Source of the DNA: Betaproteobacteria bacterium
GTDB lineage: Bacteria > Pseudomonadota > Gammaproteobacteria > Burkholderiales > SG8-41
Length of the DNA stretch: 41,315 nt
Reading direction: 5' to 3'
Assembly (NCBI GenBank): GCA_947467315.1
Contig: CANIID010000010.1
Span: 1-41,315, forward strand
Both the position numbers and the translations under genes were made by a program. Each line of letters opens with the position of its first letter. The stretch's first letter is position 1. This document shows, piece after piece, positions 8,638 through 17,929 of the stretch. The notes beneath the pieces were generated by a model. It made no database searches, was not told the DNA's origin, and saw only the letters and a list, made by a program, of their open reading frames with translations.

Positions 8638-9609
8638 TTACGGCTTCTTCGCCATCACCCCGCGCCAGCGCGCGATTTCGGCCTGCACGAATTTGCTGAA
8701 TTCCTCGGGCGTGCTGGGCCGTGTGACCAGCCCCATGTCGCTGAAGCGTTTGCGGATGTCCGGCATGTCGAGAGCCTTGCCGATCTCGGCGTTCAATTTT
8801 TGCACCACCGCGCGCGGCGTGCCGGCGGGTGCGAGCATGCCGCCCCAGCTTGAGAAATCGTAGCCGGGCACGCCGGATTCGGCGACCGTCGGCACATCAG
8901 GAAACGACGGATTGCGTTGCGGTGTGCTCACCGCCAGCGCGCGCATGAGGCCGCCGCGTATGTGCGGTGACGAGGCTGCGAGCGGATCGAACATGAAGGT
9001 AATGCGATTGGCGATGATGTCCGGGTGCGCGGGCGTGCTGCCTTTATATTGCACGCCGGTCATACCGGGAATGCCGCCGACCATCTGCGCCATCAGCAGC
9101 GTTGCCAGCTCGTGCGGGCTGCCGGTGCCGCTGGCGCCGTAGGTGATCTTGGCGGGGCTGGCCTTGGCGAGTTTCAGCAACTCCGGCAGCGTTTTCAATG
9201 GCGATTGCCCGCTGACGACCAGCACATAAGGTGTGGCGTGCGTCATCGAGATGGGCGCGAAATCCTTGATCGTGTCGTACGGCAAATCCGGCACGTTGAT
9301 GACGTTGATCGCCATGTTCGCCGCCGCCTGCAGCAGCGTGTAACCGTCGGGTTCCGCTTTCGCCACAATATGCGTGCCGATGACTTGCGATGCGCCGGTG
9401 CGGTTGTCGATCACCACTTGTTTGCCGAACGCCTGCGCGAGCTTGTCGCCGATCAGGCGCGCCACGATGTCGCTGGGGCCGCCGGTGGGCGAGGGCACGA
9501 TCACGCGGATGTTCTTGATGGGGTAGGTGGTCTGGCTATATGCCACATCTGTGGCGAATGGCGACAAAGTGACAACGAGTGATGCGGCGGCGTGCAGCAG
9601 GTGGCGCAT
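8638..9609 (-). CDS. Bug/TctC-family substrate-binding protein
   Basis: 323 aa; signal peptide, YPIKNIRVIVPSPTGGPSDIVARLIGDKL, VVIDNRTGAS, PDGYTLLQAA. Confidence 0.93.
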   Translation of the reverse strand: MRHLLHAAASLVVTLSPFATDVAYSQTTYPIKNIRVIVPSPTGGPSDIVARLIGDKLAQAFGKQVVIDNRTGASQVIGTHIVAKAEPDGYTLLQAAANMAINVINVPDLPYDTIKDFAPISMTHATPYVLVVSGQSPLKTLPELLKLAKASPAKITYGASGTGSPHELATLLMAQMVGGIPGMTGVQYKGSTPAHPDIIANRITFMFDPLAASSPHIRGGLMRALAVSTPQRNPSFPDVPTVAESGVPGYDFSSWGGMLAPAGTPRAVVQKLNAEIGKALDMPDIRKRFSDMGLVTRPSTPEEFSKFVQAEIARWRGVMAKKP

Positions 9610-9669
9610 GAATATTTCCTCAAGGCTTGTCAGGACTGGCAGGGTTAGCAGGGAGTGAGGATACCGCCG

Positions 9670-10119
9670 ATTCGCAGGGGCAACAACGCCGCCAAGGGCA
9701 ATGCCGGTCAGTTGAAGTATTCATCCACCGGTGTCGGCGGCAGGCCGCATCTCGCCATGGAACTGTTCAAGGCGGCGACCGGCATCCATATCGTGTACGT
9801 GCCGTACAAAAATTCGTCGCCGCGTTTCTCCGATGTGGCAGGCGGACAAATACAGACGTGCTTTTTTACCCTGCCGGGCGTTTTGCCCTTCGTCAAATCA
9901 GGGCGGATGCGCGACCTCGCCGTCTCGTCGGCCCGGCGTGCCGAGCAGTTGCCCACTGTGCCGGCCGTCATCGAATCCGGCGTGCCGAATTTCGATGTCA
10001 CCGTGTGGCAGGGATTTGCCGTGCCCAGAGGCACGCCGCAAAACCACATCGCGAAGATTTGCGCCGCGATAATGAAGGCCAGGAACGAGTCGATTTTAGT
10101 CAATCACTGCCCATCATAG
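9670..10119 (+). pseudogene. Decayed Bug/TctC-family fragment (central part only)
   Basis: GQLKYSSTGVGGRPHLAMELFKAATGIHIVYVPYK...LPTVPAVIESGVPNFDVTVWQGFAVPRGTP matches Bug mid-region; lacks signal peptide, N-lobe and normal C-terminus. Confidence 0.8.
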
Positions 10120-10156
10120 CGATGGCCGCTGCCGGCCCCTGAGCGCGTTTAAAGTT

Positions 10157-10200
10157 AGAAATCGTAGCCACACCTGCCTGTCAGGTTAGTTCCGATTTCT
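10157..10200. terminator. Hairpin between convergent genes (possible bidirectional terminator or repeat)
   Basis: AGAAATCG...CGATTTCT outer arms with inner ACCTG-CCTGT-CAGGT. Confidence 0.45.
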
Positions 10201-10231
10201 ACAGCGCATGGGCGTAACGCGCCGCCACGCA

Positions 10232-11221
10232 CTACTGCGCCTGCAACTTCGCGTCGCGTATCACCTTGCTCCATTTGATGATTTCGGCGCGCTGAAATTT
10301 ATCGAACTCCTCCGGCGTGGTGTAAACGACTTCCGCGCCTTGCTGCAGCATCGCGGCCTTCAGTTCCTGCAAGCTCAGTATGGATTTCACTTCGCGATTG
10401 ATTTTGTCGATGATGGTGCGCGGCGTTTTGCCGGGCGCATACAGTCCAAACCACACGTACGATTCGAGGCCCTTGAAGCCTTGCTCGGCGGCCGTGGGTA
10501 TGTCCGGCGCGCCGGCGAAGCGCTTGTCGTTGAGCAGTGCAATGGCTTTTAACTTGCCTGCGCGGATTTGTCCGCTGGTGGTGGTGGTGGACAGAAACGC
10601 GGCTTGCACTTCGCCGGTGAGCAGTGCGGTCAGGGTGAAGCCGGCGCCCTTGTACGGCACATGCACCAGATTGATGCCCATCACCTGCGTAAACAGCGCG
10701 CCGGTGAGATGGCTGCTGGTGCCGGCGGAAGCCGAGGCATAGAGCAGCCCGTGCGGGCGCGATTTTGCCAGCGCCACAAAATCCTTGAGATTGTTGACGC
10801 CCAGGGCGGGCGTCACCGTGACCACCAGCCCGGAATTCGTGATCAGCGAAATCGGCGCAAAATCCCGCAGCGGATCGAACGATATGTTTTTAATCAGCAG
10901 CGGCGCGCTGACTTGGGTGTTGACGCCGGTGACGTAGAGCGTGTGGCCGTCGGGCGCGGCGTTGGCGACGATCTCCGCGCCCACCACGCCGCCGGCGCTG
11001 GCGCGATTGTCGATCACCATCTGCTGCTTGAATCGCTCGGAGAGTTTTTGTCCGATGAAGCGCGCGGTGATATCCGCGGTGCCGCCGGGGGAACCCGAGA
11101 CGATGCGCACCGGGCGTGAGGGATAATTCGCCGCCGTATCGGCGGCAAGCAGCGGCGTGCCGGGCAGCGCCAGCCCCGGCAACGCGTAGGCGACTACGCA
11201 AACAGCGCGTGCAAATTGCAT
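10232..11221 (-). CDS. Bug/TctC-family substrate-binding protein
   Basis: 329 aa; YPSRPVRIVSGSPGGTADITARFIGQKLSE, VVGAEIVANAAPDGHTLYVTG. Confidence 0.93.
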   Translation of the reverse strand: MQFARAVCVVAYALPGLALPGTPLLAADTAANYPSRPVRIVSGSPGGTADITARFIGQKLSERFKQQMVIDNRASAGGVVGAEIVANAAPDGHTLYVTGVNTQVSAPLLIKNISFDPLRDFAPISLITNSGLVVTVTPALGVNNLKDFVALAKSRPHGLLYASASAGTSSHLTGALFTQVMGINLVHVPYKGAGFTLTALLTGEVQAAFLSTTTTSGQIRAGKLKAIALLNDKRFAGAPDIPTAAEQGFKGLESYVWFGLYAPGKTPRTIIDKINREVKSILSLQELKAAMLQQGAEVVYTTPEEFDKFQRAEIIKWSKVIRDAKLQAQ

Positions 11222-11299
11222 GGTTGAAGTTCCTCGTTTTTTTATCAGTATATTGTGCCTTGCTTCGCCGTGGCGCTGCTTCTGCCGGATGGATATACT

Positions 11300-11331
11300 G
11301 TAAGTATATGTTTTTACTCAATATTTTTTGA
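11300..11331 (+). repeat. AT-rich dispersed motif, copy 3
   Basis: GTAAGTATATGTTTTTACTCAATATTTTTTGA; 16-nt identity TAAGTATATGTTTTTA with copy 4. Confidence 0.6.
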
Positions 11332-11407
11332 GGTGCTGAATGTGGCATGATGCTCGTCGCGGATCTGTCGCAAGCACGGGCCGCCACTAACCACCAGGGG
11401 ATTACGC

Positions 11408-12394
11408 ATGACCCAACACCCATCAAGACTGGCGGCGCTGACGACACTGAGCGCGCTGATGACGCTGATGCCGATCACGGCAGGCGCGCAGGCGCAATCG
11501 TATCCGAGCAAGCCGGTACGCCTACTGGTGGGCTTCGCGCCTGGCGGCGGTGTCGATATTAGCGCGCGCATCGTGGCGCAGAAACTGGGTGAGTTGTGGG
11601 GACAAACCGTGGTGCCGGACAACCGCGCGGGCGCGGGCGGCACCATCGCCACCGATATCGCGGCCAGGGCGCCTGCGGATGGTTACTCGCTGTTGTTCTG
11701 CGGCATCTGGTCGCACGGCGTTGCGCCTTCGCTCTACAAAAAACTCAACTACGATCACTACAAGGATTTCGCGCCGGTGTCGATGATCGGCACCACGCCC
11801 AATGTGCTGGTGGTCAATCCGTCGGTGCCTGCCAAGTCGGTGAGCGAATTCATCGCCTACACCAAGACCAACAGCGGCAAGATCGTCATCGCCTCGCCCG
11901 GCACCGGCAGTTCGCCGCACATGACGATGGAGCTGTTTCGGCTGACCACCGGCATCAACATCGTGCATGTGCCCTACAAAGGCGGCGCGCCCGCGCTGGT
12001 GGATCTGCTGGGCGGCCATATCCAATCGATGTTCGACAACATGTCATCACAATTGCCCACGATGAAAGCGGGACGCACGCGTGCGCTCGCCGTCACCTCG
12101 CCCAAGCGCAGCGCGCATTTGCCGGAGGTGCCGACCATGCGCGAATCCGGCGTGCCCATTGATGTGACGGTGTGGTACGGCCTGTGTGCGCCGGCGGGTA
12201 CGCCCAAACCGATCCTCGCGAAACTCAATACCGATCTCACCAAGGTACTGAACCTGCCCGACACGCAGCGCCGGCTGGCCGAGCACGGCGTTGATACCTC
12301 GCCCACGACGCCGGAACAGTTTGCGGCGTTTATCAAATCCGAAACGGACACCTGGGCGCGGGTGGTACGCGACGCCAAGGTGCCGCAGCAGTAG
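11408..12394 (+). CDS. Bug/TctC-family substrate-binding protein
   Basis: 328 aa; YPSKPVRLLVGFAPGGGVDISARIVAQKLGELWGQTVVPDNRAGAGGTIATDIAARAPADGYSLL. Confidence 0.95.
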   Translation: MTQHPSRLAALTTLSALMTLMPITAGAQAQSYPSKPVRLLVGFAPGGGVDISARIVAQKLGELWGQTVVPDNRAGAGGTIATDIAARAPADGYSLLFCGIWSHGVAPSLYKKLNYDHYKDFAPVSMIGTTPNVLVVNPSVPAKSVSEFIAYTKTNSGKIVIASPGTGSSPHMTMELFRLTTGINIVHVPYKGGAPALVDLLGGHIQSMFDNMSSQLPTMKAGRTRALAVTSPKRSAHLPEVPTMRESGVPIDVTVWYGLCAPAGTPKPILAKLNTDLTKVLNLPDTQRRLAEHGVDTSPTTPEQFAAFIKSETDTWARVVRDAKVPQQ

Positions 12395-12402
12395 CGGAAC
12401 GC

Positions 12403-13407
12403 ATGCGGCGAATATTTTCGATGGTGGCGTGCGTGCTGGCGGGCATGCTCGCCAGCACGGGTTTTGCGCAGACGTCATCCGTGCCTTCAAATCCGTATCC
12501 TACCAAGCCCATCCGCATCGTTACCTCGGATGCGGCCGGTGGTAACGATTTCGTTGCGCGTCTGATCGCGCAGGGGTTGACCGTGAGTCTCGGCCAGCAG
12601 GCGGTAGTGGATAATCGTCCCGCCGGCGTGATCCCTGGTGAGATTGTGTCGAAAGCACGACCCGACGGTTATACCCTGCTGGTCTACGGCAACAACCTGT
12701 GGATCGGGCAATTTCTCCAGCACTCGCCGTATGATCCGGTGCGCGACTTTGCGCCGATCTCGCTCATCGGCAGAGCGCCCAATGTGCTGGTGGTGTATCC
12801 CTCGGTGCCGGCAAACTCGGTGAAGGCACTGCTCGCGCTGGCTAAAACGAAACCCGGAGAACTCAACTACGCGTCGGGTTCCATCGGCTCGTCGTCGCAT
12901 CTCGCGGCCGAATTGTTCAAGCACATGGGCGGCGTCAATATCGTGTGGATACCCTACAAGGGCGGCGGCCCCGCGATGAGTGCAGTGATCGCCGGGCAGG
13001 TGCAACTGAGTTTTGGCACGGCGGCCGCAGTGGCGCCACACACGAAATCCGGCCGGCTGCGCGCGTTGGCGGCCACCAGTGCGCAGCCGACCACGCTGTT
13101 GCCCGCGTTGCCGGTGATCGCGACAGATCTGCCGGGTTATGAGTCGGTGGCGTTCTACGGCATCTTCGCGCCGGCGGGAACCCCGGCGCCGTTGGTCGCT
13201 CGCCTGAATCGGGAGATCAAGTCGCTGCTGGACGGCGCTGCCGTGAAAGAGCGTCTATTCAACGCGGGTGTGGAAATCGATGGCGGCGCGCCGTCCGCAT
13301 TTGCGGTCGCGATTCAGTCCGACATGGTCCGCGTGGGCAAGATGGTGAAGGAGGCGGGCATACGGGTTGACGGGCTGCGGCCTGCTGCATCACCCGGGGC
13401 GCGTTAA
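12403..13407 (+). CDS. Bug/TctC-family substrate-binding protein
   Basis: 334 aa; YPTKPIRIVTSDAAGGNDFVARLIAQGL, RPDGYTLLVYGNNLW, PYKGGGPAMSAVIAGQV. Confidence 0.94.
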   Translation: MRRIFSMVACVLAGMLASTGFAQTSSVPSNPYPTKPIRIVTSDAAGGNDFVARLIAQGLTVSLGQQAVVDNRPAGVIPGEIVSKARPDGYTLLVYGNNLWIGQFLQHSPYDPVRDFAPISLIGRAPNVLVVYPSVPANSVKALLALAKTKPGELNYASGSIGSSSHLAAELFKHMGGVNIVWIPYKGGGPAMSAVIAGQVQLSFGTAAAVAPHTKSGRLRALAATSAQPTTLLPALPVIATDLPGYESVAFYGIFAPAGTPAPLVARLNREIKSLLDGAAVKERLFNAGVEIDGGAPSAFAVAIQSDMVRVGKMVKEAGIRVDGLRPAASPGAR

Positions 13408-14762
13408 TCTACCGTGGTTTCCGCCACCAGCCGCTGACACAAAGGCGCGACATCGGCGCATTCCCCGATGCGCCAGCAGTGGGCCAAAATTTCATCAGCG
13501 GCACGCGCCGGGTAGACGGTGCGCAATTGCGCCAGCGCTTTTTCCGACACATCGTCATCGGTCAACGGGCGTCGCACACTGCCCCGGCAGTGCGCAACGC
13601 GGGCTTCCAGCACGTCGCCGCGGTTGAGTATCACGCGCGCAATGGCGGTCTCGCGCCCCACGCTGGCGTCGCTGGTGCAGGTGACTTTACGGCGTAGTTC
13701 GGCGACACGTGGATCGTTCACCACGACATCGGTCACCTGCGCGATGCCGGCGGCTTTGTAGAGTAGTGACACCGACGCCCAGTGTTGAAAACTCACCAGC
13801 GCCTGTCCGCGGTCACGCGGTGCGACGCGGTTGGTAAGCTTTTCGGCGAGCGGATTGGCGGTGAGTTCCACGCGCGCGATGTGTGTGGGGTCGAACGACT
13901 GCCCGCGCGCGATCTCCAGGCAGGCATCGATAATCGGATGCACCACAAAGCCCGAGGGATACGGCTTGTAGGCAATCGATGACATCTCGAACACCTCGCC
14001 GAGCTTGTCGATGGCGACATCCAGATTCGGCTGCGTGCTGAACGAGACGGCGAAACCTTTCGCGCCTTCGATCATGGTGTCCGAACATTCAAATCCACGC
14101 GCCGCCAACAGCGCCGCCGTCAGCCCGCAGCGCGCGCCGTGGCCGTAGGTGAAATGGCTGGCCATCGTTGATTGTGCCTCGCGCAGCCCGCCGGCCTGAT
14201 TGGCCGCGTGGCCGATGGCGGTGGCCATGCCTTGTTCATCCAGCCCGAGCGCCTTGCCTGCCGCGACCGCGCCGCCTATGACGCCAGCCAGACCCTTCAT
14301 CGATAATCCGACATGGCTTTCCGCCGGCGGCACGCACAGGATATGGCCCACGCGGCACTGCACCTCAACGCCGAGGATCAAGGCGTGCAGCAGGTCTTTG
14401 CCTGACATCGGCCGGCGTTCCGCCAGCGCCAGCAACACGGCGACCACCGTCGCGGTGGGATGCGCCACGGTAGTGAAATGCGTGTCGTTGAATGCCAGCG
14501 AGCCGGAGCTCATCGAGTTGATAAACGCGGCGTTCAGACTGTCGAGCTTCGTACGATGGCCGACTACGGTGGTATCGGCCGCGCCGTTGAATTCGGCAAG
14601 GTGATCGCGCATGAGCAGCACATCGTCTTCGCGCGAGCCGCCTGCCGCACAGCCCATCCAATTCACAAAAGCGCGCGCGCCTTCGTGTTGAACCGCTGGC
14701 GGCAGCGCGTCGAACCGCGATTCGCAGACGTAACGCGACAGAATGCGCGTGATGTCTTTCAT
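13404..14762 (-). CDS. MmgE/PrpD family protein
   Basis: Likely start MKDITRILSRYVCESRF (ORF extension upstream overlaps the FKBP gene); FVNWMGCAAGG, FNDTHFTTVAHPTATVVAVLLALAE, KPYPSGFVVHPIIDACLEI. Confidence 0.9.
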   Translation of the reverse strand: MKDITRILSRYVCESRFDALPPAVQHEGARAFVNWMGCAAGGSREDDVLLMRDHLAEFNGAADTTVVGHRTKLDSLNAAFINSMSSGSLAFNDTHFTTVAHPTATVVAVLLALAERRPMSGKDLLHALILGVEVQCRVGHILCVPPAESHVGLSMKGLAGVIGGAVAAGKALGLDEQGMATAIGHAANQAGGLREAQSTMASHFTYGHGARCGLTAALLAARGFECSDTMIEGAKGFAVSFSTQPNLDVAIDKLGEVFEMSSIAYKPYPSGFVVHPIIDACLEIARGQSFDPTHIARVELTANPLAEKLTNRVAPRDRGQALVSFQHWASVSLLYKAAGIAQVTDVVVNDPRVAELRRKVTCTSDASVGRETAIARVILNRGDVLEARVAHCRGSVRRPLTDDDVSEKALAQLRTVYPARAADEILAHCWRIGECADVAPLCQRLVAETTVD

Positions 14763-14775
14763 GCGTGTATCGGGA

Positions 14776-15270
14776 CTAACGAATGCCCAGCAGCTCCAAT
14801 TCGAACACCAGCGTTGCATTCGGCGGAATCGTCCCGCCCGCGCCACGGGCGCCATAGGCGATGGATGACGGGCAGGTGAGCTTGGCCGCGCCGCCGGTCT
14901 TCATCAACGCAACGCCTTCGGTCCAGCACTTGATCACGCCGTTCAGCGGAAACTCAATCGGTTCGCCGCGCTGGTAGGAACTGTCGAACACTTTGCCGTC
15001 GGGGAAGGTGCCCTTGTAATGCACTTTGACGGTGGAGGATGCGGTGGGCTGCGCGCCCTTGCCTTCCTTGGTCATACGGATAACCAAGCCGCTGTCCGTC
15101 ACTTTCGCGCCGGGTTCTTTTGCCGCCGCGGCGAGCGTGGCGTCGGGGGTGGTTTGTGCGTGCGCTTGCGTTGCGCCGGCCAGCAGCAAACCGCTGGCGG
15201 CAGCGCTGACGAACAGGCGTTTCAACAATGAAAATTTGATGTGCATGTGGATGGCGTTGTTCTGGTTCAT
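14776..15270 (-). CDS. FKBP-type peptidyl-prolyl cis-trans isomerase, exported
   Basis: VKVHYKGTFPDGKVFDSSYQRGEPIEFPLNGVIKCWTEGVALMKTGGAAKLTCPSSIAYG; signal peptide. Confidence 0.95.
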   Translation of the reverse strand: MNQNNAIHMHIKFSLLKRLFVSAAASGLLLAGATQAHAQTTPDATLAAAAKEPGAKVTDSGLVIRMTKEGKGAQPTASSTVKVHYKGTFPDGKVFDSSYQRGEPIEFPLNGVIKCWTEGVALMKTGGAAKLTCPSSIAYGARGAGGTIPPNATLVFELELLGIR

Positions 15271-15313
15271 GATCGGACTGTTTTTGAGTTTGATAAGGTC
15301 AGGGGTTTTCGAA

Positions 15314-16084
15314 TCAGGCTTTCAAACCTTTGCGTGCCATGAACTCCGGGAAAGCATCCTTCGCCTTGGCGCCGCGCAACACGTGGGTGGTGTATTCGTG
15401 CTCGGCCATGTACTGTTGTTCCAGATCCATCGTCATTTGTTTCAGCATCAGCGCTTTTACACCCATCACCGCGCCGCGATGGTTGGCGGCGATCATCTTG
15501 GCCATTTCCATGGTTTTCTCGCGCAGTTGCGCGCGTGGCACCAGGTGATTCAACAGACCGATACGATAGGCTTCTTCCGCGCCCACGATGCGTGCGGTGA
15601 AGAGCAACTCTTTGGCGACGGGCCAGCCGACTTGATTGGGCAACGTCCAGGTGCTGTTGATGCGGCCATACGCTGCGGCGAGAAAGCGAAACTTCGAGCC
15701 TTCGCAACCGACCCGGATGTCGAGCGACGACACCAGCACCGCGCCGCCGCCATAGGCAATGCCATTCACCATGCCGATAACGGGCTTGGTGCACGCGGAG
15801 ATTTCATAGCGGTTCTTGTTGTCGCGCATCTCATCGAGTTGCTGGTCGCTGAATTTGGCGTCATTCTCCAGTTGCTCGTGAATGTCGCCGCCCGCGGTAA
15901 ACGCGCGTTCGCCGGCGCCGGTAATCACGAGGCAGCCAACGGCATCGTCCGCTTCCGCAGCCTTCACGGCGGCGTGCAACTCCAGCCCCAGCTTGCGGTT
16001 CATCGCGTTCATTTTTTCCGGGCGGTTGAGCGTGATGATGGCAACGCCGTCTTCAATCTCGTACAAAATATGTTCGTAACTCAT
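15314..16084 (-). CDS. Enoyl-CoA hydratase/isomerase family protein
   Basis: VAIITLNRPEKMNAMNRKLGLEL, CLVITGAGERAFTAGGDIHEQ, NGIAYGGGAVLVSSLDIRVG. Confidence 0.95.
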   Translation of the reverse strand: MSYEHILYEIEDGVAIITLNRPEKMNAMNRKLGLELHAAVKAAEADDAVGCLVITGAGERAFTAGGDIHEQLENDAKFSDQQLDEMRDNKNRYEISACTKPVIGMVNGIAYGGGAVLVSSLDIRVGCEGSKFRFLAAAYGRINSTWTLPNQVGWPVAKELLFTARIVGAEEAYRIGLLNHLVPRAQLREKTMEMAKMIAANHRGAVMGVKALMLKQMTMDLEQQYMAEHEYTTHVLRGAKAKDAFPEFMARKGLKA

Positions 16085-16193
16085 GGTGTGTTCTCCTGAA
16101 AGGGGGTGTTACATGCTGGAAGTTGCATCGAGGGGTGGCAAGAGCGTATCACGCTCTTTGCGTACGGGGAAAGCGCGCTTTACCGCGGCTATT

Positions 16194-17840
16194 TCAATGG
16201 CCACGCGCATCCGCCAGCACCAAATCGGAGGCTTTTTCGCCGATCATGATCGACGGCGCATTGGTGTTGGACGCGACCATGGTCGGCATGATCGATGCGT
16301 CGCACACGCGCAGCCCGTCGATGCCGTGCACCTTGAGCCTGGCATCGACCACGGCGCGCGCATCCGCGCCCATGCGGCAGGTGCCGATGGGGTGGTAAGA
16401 GGTTTGCCCCGTGGCGCGGGCATGGTCCAGCAGCGCGTCGTCACTCGATGCCGCCGGCCCTGGCCGCGTTTCGCGCACGATGTGCTGTGCCAGACCCGGC
16501 TGCGCGGCGATTTTGCGGATCATGCGCAGCGCCGCCACGATGGTGCGGATATCGTGCTCGGCTGACAGATAGTTGGCGCGAATTTCCGGCGGTTCGGCTG
16601 CATCCGCGCCGCGGATATGCACGGAGCCTTGCGATTCGGGTCGCAGGCAATAACAGCCGATGGAAAATCCGGGATAAGGGTCTAGCCCCATACGCTCGGC
16701 GATCGAGCGCGCGCCCTCGCGCCCGCCGTAATGACTGCTGGCCATCGACAACTGGTGCAACTGCATCTTGATGTCGGGCCGCGGCAGATCGGGGCTGCTG
16801 CGTGCAATCGCCATCGACGTTGCCGACGAGGTGCTCATTAGCCCGCGCCCCAAAAACAGCCAGCGCGCGCCCATCTTTGCTTTGAGCAGCGGACTGCGCA
16901 GGATGGTATTCAACGTGATGTTGAGTTGGGTTTCAAAACCGAGCCGCACATGCAGATGGTCGCGCAGGTTTTCGCCGACGCCGGGCAGATGATGCGCCAC
17001 GTTGACCCCCGCGCGTTTCAACACATCCGCGTTGCCAATACCCGAGAGTTCGAGCAATTGCGGCGACTGTATGCTGCCCGCGCACAACAGCACCTCGCGT
17101 CGCGCTTTCACGGTGAAGTCTTGTCCGCCTTTGCGATAGACCAATCCGGTGGCGCGGCGGCCTTCGAGCAACACGCGCTGCGTCAACGCGCCGGTTTCGA
17201 CCTTAAGATTCGCGCGGCGCATAGCGGGCCGCAGATAGTTGTCGCCGGTGTGGCGCCGCCAGCCGCGCTTGGTGTTGTATTGCAGGTAGCTCACGCCCTC
17301 GAAGCGCGGCCCGTTGTAGTCTTCGACCGCCGGCACGCCCGCCTGCTGCGCGCCCTGAATAAAGCCCTGCGACAAGGCATCGCGATCCTTGTAACGCGTG
17401 ATGTGCATCGGTCCATCATGCCCGCGGTAGGCGGGGTCGCCCTGCGTGAAACTCTCCATGCGCTTCAAATACGGCAGGATGTCGCTGCTGCCCCAGCCGG
17501 GATTGCCGAGGGACTCCCAGTGGTCGAGCTCCAAAGGATCGCTGCGCACCCAGATCATGCCGTTCACCGCGCTCGATCCGCCCAGCGCGCGCCCGCGCGG
17601 CCAGAAGATACTGCGCCCGCCCACCTTCTCGTCGGGCTCGGTGGCAAAACGCCAGATCGCGCGTTCGCCGATCAGGATGTGCGCGATGCCCGCCGGAATC
17701 TTGATCCACATCCAGCGATCGTCTTCACCGGCCTCGAGCAACAGCACCCGATGCTCGCCGGAAGCGCTCAGCCGGTTGGCCAGCACGCAGCCGGCGGAAC
17801 CCGCGCCGACGATGATGTAGTCGTATTCAGGAGAGGTCAT
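16194..17840 (-). CDS. GMC family FAD oxidoreductase (choline dehydrogenase-like)
   Basis: DYIIVGAGSAGCVLANRLSASGEHRVLLLEAG, GRALGGSSAVNGMIWVR, GVGENLRDHLHVR, C-terminal DASIMPTMVASNTNAPSIMIGEKASDLV. Confidence 0.96.
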   Translation of the reverse strand: MTSPEYDYIIVGAGSAGCVLANRLSASGEHRVLLLEAGEDDRWMWIKIPAGIAHILIGERAIWRFATEPDEKVGGRSIFWPRGRALGGSSAVNGMIWVRSDPLELDHWESLGNPGWGSSDILPYLKRMESFTQGDPAYRGHDGPMHITRYKDRDALSQGFIQGAQQAGVPAVEDYNGPRFEGVSYLQYNTKRGWRRHTGDNYLRPAMRRANLKVETGALTQRVLLEGRRATGLVYRKGGQDFTVKARREVLLCAGSIQSPQLLELSGIGNADVLKRAGVNVAHHLPGVGENLRDHLHVRLGFETQLNITLNTILRSPLLKAKMGARWLFLGRGLMSTSSATSMAIARSSPDLPRPDIKMQLHQLSMASSHYGGREGARSIAERMGLDPYPGFSIGCYCLRPESQGSVHIRGADAAEPPEIRANYLSAEHDIRTIVAALRMIRKIAAQPGLAQHIVRETRPGPAASSDDALLDHARATGQTSYHPIGTCRMGADARAVVDARLKVHGIDGLRVCDASIMPTMVASNTNAPSIMIGEKASDLVLADARGH

Positions 17841-17929
17841 GGCAGGTGAGGTAGGTTAGTGGACCACAGATTAGACGGTTGACATCATTTTATCGCGGCG
17901 GCGTTTTTCGACCCACGGTTACGACCCTA

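Noticed and set aside
13404-14855. N-terminal extension of the MmgE/PrpD ORF beyond 14762
   Set aside because: Would overlap the FKBP C-terminus; MKDITRIL at 14762 fits better and leaves a normal short spacer.
15026-16099. 357-aa plus-strand ORF
   Set aside because: Antisense to FKBP and enoyl-CoA hydratase genes; shadow ORF.
16926-17849. 307-aa plus-strand ORF
   Set aside because: Antisense to the GMC oxidoreductase; no recognisable motif.
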